From Pectobacterium zantedeschiae (lineage in GTDB: Bacteria > Pseudomonadota > Gammaproteobacteria > Enterobacterales > Enterobacteriaceae), in the NCBI RefSeq assembly GCF_004137795.1, contig NZ_NWTM01000001.1:1043229-1107228 (forward strand): 64,000 nucleotides of DNA, written 5' to 3'. The first letter of the stretch is position 1; each line of letters starts with the position of its first letter. Positions 61,927-64,000 of this stretch are shown here, one piece after another. A program made the translations under genes and the position numbers. The notes under the pieces are model-generated. The model was not told where the DNA came from, did no database searches, and saw only the letters and a list, made by a program, of their open reading frames with translations.

Positions 61927-62751
61927 ATGCAAACGCGCAATACGAAGCTGATCATTTTCAGCGACCTCGACGGGTCGTTGCTTGATCATGAGACCTACCG
62001 GTGGGATGCCGCACAACCCTGGCTGATGCGGCTAGCGGATGAGGCAATCCCGCTGATCATCACAACCAGTAAAACGGCAGCGGAAGTTGAGCCATTACAG
62101 CAGGCGCTTGGGCTGGATGATTATCCCTATATTGCGGAAAACGGCGCAATTGTGGCGCTGCCTCCTGCATGGCAAACACACCCTGCTTATCCAAGGAAGA
62201 GAATCGGCTCAGGGTATCCCATTATCCGCACGCAGTTAGAGCAACTGCGCGCATTCGGTTTTCGCTTCAAAGGCTTTGGCGATATGAGCTACGCGGAAAT
62301 AGCAGAAGCCACAGGGTTAAACGAGCAAGATTCTCAGCGTGCGCAACAGCGCGAAGCCTCTGAACCGCTGCTTTGGCTGGATGATGCCAGCCGGTTACCA
62401 CATTTTCGTCAGTTATTGGCGGATGTGGGCCTGGCTCTGACGCAAGGCGGTCGCTTCTATCACGTGATGAGTGCTGAGACGAGTAAGGGATTTACGGCAG
62501 ACTGGATAAAAACACAGTACTCCGAGAGGTATGGTACTGGCGTCAAAACCCTCGGCCTCGGAGATGGCCCAAATGATATCTCTCTTTTATGCACCGTAGA
62601 CTATGCGGTATTAATCAAAGGCAAAGAAAATCAAATCGTTAGCCTACCAGGAACGTATAACGGTGAGCAATATTGCACACAGGCTTCGGGCCCTCAAGGC
62701 TGGAGTGAAGGACTGGATCACTTTATCAGCAACGATTATTTCTCGGCATGA
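61927..62751 (+). CDS. Glucosyl/mannosyl-3-phosphoglycerate phosphatase (HAD)
   Basis: A 274-residue HAD phosphatase of the MpgP/YedP type. The nucleophile motif is IIFSDLDGSLLDHETY, ITTSKTAAEV is motif II and LGLGDGPNDISLL carries the Mg-binding aspartates. Annotated relatives remove phosphate from mannosyl-3-phosphoglycerate; because the next gene encodes a glucosyl-3-phosphoglycerate synthase, the likely product is glucosylglycerate, a compatible solute. Start ATG 61927 follows GGAGAACC. Confidence 0.87.
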   Translation: MQTRNTKLIIFSDLDGSLLDHETYRWDAAQPWLMRLADEAIPLIITTSKTAAEVEPLQQALGLDDYPYIAENGAIVALPPAWQTHPAYPRKRIGSGYPIIRTQLEQLRAFGFRFKGFGDMSYAEIAEATGLNEQDSQRAQQREASEPLLWLDDASRLPHFRQLLADVGLALTQGGRFYHVMSAETSKGFTADWIKTQYSERYGTGVKTLGLGDGPNDISLLCTVDYAVLIKGKENQIVSLPGTYNGEQYCTQASGPQGWSEGLDHFISNDYFSA

Positions 62752-62781
62752 ACTCGCCGCAAGATGATATGGGAGCACATG

Positions 62782-63999
62782 ATGAGCGAATTTTATCAAG
62801 ATGGCATCATTACTAATTTTCACAACCTCACTCAGAGAAGTACGGAAGAATTGGAGTATGAACTTCAGGTGTTTTCCGGACAAAATAGTATGGGGTTAAT
62901 TTTGCCCTCGCTCTATTCTGAGCTGGAAGGCCCAGCGCTGGGCCATATTATTGAGCAGTTGTCCCAGGTCTCTTACCTTGGCGAAATTGTGATTGGACTG
63001 GATCGCGCCGATCGCGAACAGTTTCTTTACGCCCGAGAGTTTTTTTCTCGTCTACCACAGCGGCATCGTATTCTGTGGAACGATGGCCCTCGCTTGAAAG
63101 CACTCAGCGATGAGTTAGCAGAAAAATCACTGGCACCGCAGGAGCCCGGCAAAGGCAGAAATGTCTGGTTTTGCGTCGGTTACACGTTAGCCTCACGTCG
63201 ATCTGCCTGTGTTGCGCTGCACGATTGTGACATTGTCACTTATGATCGTGCAATGCTGGCTCGCCTGCTCTACCCTGTGGCGAATCCGCACTTTAGTTAC
63301 GACTTCTGCAAAGGCTATTACGCCCGTGTTGCTGAGGGAAAACTGAATGGCCGCGTGGGACGCCTACTGGTCTATCCGTTACTGAAATCACTGCAAAAGG
63401 TCTACGGTAATTCCGACTATCTGGATTATATGCGCAGTTACCGTTATCCGCTTTCTGGCGAATTTGCGATGCGCACTTCAATCCTGAATAACCTGCGCAT
63501 TCCAAGCGATTGGGGACTGGAAATTGGTGTGCTATCAGAGATCCATCGAGGAACGGCAACCCGCCGTATTTGCCAGGTAGATATCGCGGATCGCTACGAC
63601 CATAAGCACCAGCCGATGTCTGAAGGCGATCCGAACGCAGGATTGCAGCGCATGGCGGCGGATATCACAAAAGCGCTGTATCGCAAGCTGGCCATTCTTG
63701 GTGTGAATATCACCACGGATTCTTTCCGTGTCCTGCGGGCAACCTACTATCGCACGGCTCTCGATATGATCGATGCTTTCGAACATGATGCCCGCATGAA
63801 TGGATTGAGTTTTGACCGCCATAAAGAAGAGTCAGCTGTGGAGCTATTTTCTGATGTGATCACCTTTTCCGGCCATGCTTATAGCGATAGCCCAGGTGAT
63901 AAACCCTTTGTGCCAAGTTGGAACCGCGTGCAGTCTGCTTTTCCCGATATTCTTGACCGGCTATATGCGGCGGTAGAAGCCGACAATCAGGAAGCATAA
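62782..63999 (+). CDS. gpgS: Glucosyl-3-phosphoglycerate synthase
   Basis: A 405-residue GT-A glycosyltransferase (GT81 type) that joins glucose from a nucleotide sugar to 3-phosphoglycerate. The metal-binding DxD is in ALHDCDIVTYDR, and PLSGEFAMRTSIL and WGLEIGVLSEI are typical of GpgS. ATG 62782 has GGGAG at six bases; ATG 62779 and 62764 are alternatives. It ends one base before the window edge. Paired with the HAD phosphatase it should make glucosylglycerate in salt or nitrogen stress, as reported for related soft-rot bacteria. Confidence 0.9.
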   Translation: MSEFYQDGIITNFHNLTQRSTEELEYELQVFSGQNSMGLILPSLYSELEGPALGHIIEQLSQVSYLGEIVIGLDRADREQFLYAREFFSRLPQRHRILWNDGPRLKALSDELAEKSLAPQEPGKGRNVWFCVGYTLASRRSACVALHDCDIVTYDRAMLARLLYPVANPHFSYDFCKGYYARVAEGKLNGRVGRLLVYPLLKSLQKVYGNSDYLDYMRSYRYPLSGEFAMRTSILNNLRIPSDWGLEIGVLSEIHRGTATRRICQVDIADRYDHKHQPMSEGDPNAGLQRMAADITKALYRKLAILGVNITTDSFRVLRATYYRTALDMIDAFEHDARMNGLSFDRHKEESAVELFSDVITFSGHAYSDSPGDKPFVPSWNRVQSAFPDILDRLYAAVEADNQEA

Positions 64000-64000
64000 C

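Overview
The window reads as chromosome of a soft-rot plant pathogen of the Pectobacterium type (Enterobacterales). The gene order ychF-pth-ychH-prs-ispE-lolB / hemA-prfA-prmC-sirB2-sirB1-kdsA is that of enteric bacteria. Plant-associated genes are added to it: a bacterial expansin, an oligogalacturonide-type (TogB-like) sugar-binding protein, srfABC, a 2,4-diaminobutyrate to 1,3-diaminopropane pathway and glucosylglycerate synthesis. The species assignment is inference from gene content; no rRNA or tRNA gene was seen.

Region 1 (1-16.4 kb) is housekeeping: translation quality control (Pth, PrfA, PrmC), PRPP, isoprenoid and heme precursors, LPS Kdo synthesis, lipoprotein sorting, the YdgH envelope protein, the proton-translocating transhydrogenase PntAB, UspE and FNR with an upstream FNR box. 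Region 2 (16.7-25.6 kb) holds Ogt, a Gfo/Idh/MocA oxidoreductase with an orphan TogB-like binding protein, periplasmic SodC, and a tight five-gene minus-strand operon (NTF2-like, SDR, flavin amine oxidase-like, DUF1365, cyclopropane synthase-like) that probably modifies membrane fatty acids. Region 3 (25.8-41.4 kb) holds srfABC, the expansin, OsmC, cytochrome b562, a TetR/MFS pair with a perfect 20-bp palindrome, a GNAT protein, a chemoreceptor, an ArgP-like LysR regulator and a YjbD-like protein.

Region 4 (about 41.4-54.4 kb) is an accessory island, much of it visibly AT-rich. It contains a STM2901-like/DUF1493 pair, a decayed Gabija anti-phage system (C-terminal part of GajA, N-terminal part of GajB), a Schlafen-type AlbA_2 protein, a 1375-residue nuclease-STAND NTPase resembling Avs4 antiviral proteins, IS3-type remnants, a GIY-YIG protein, two unrecognised genes and a lipoprotein. 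Two homologous direct repeats of about 120-127 bp (42511-42637 and 53317-53436) lie near its two sides. The intact nuclease-STAND gene with its AlbA_2 neighbour is the best candidate for an active, poorly described defence system here.

Region 5 (54.5-64 kb) returns to backbone: a VF530 protein, the peptidoglycan hydrolase DigH, Dat and Ddc, tautomerase PptA, a metallo-beta-lactamase-fold hydrolase, a GlxA-type regulator, and the phosphatase and synthase pair for glucosylglycerate. All domain calls are by eye from the translated sequence; none was checked by database search.
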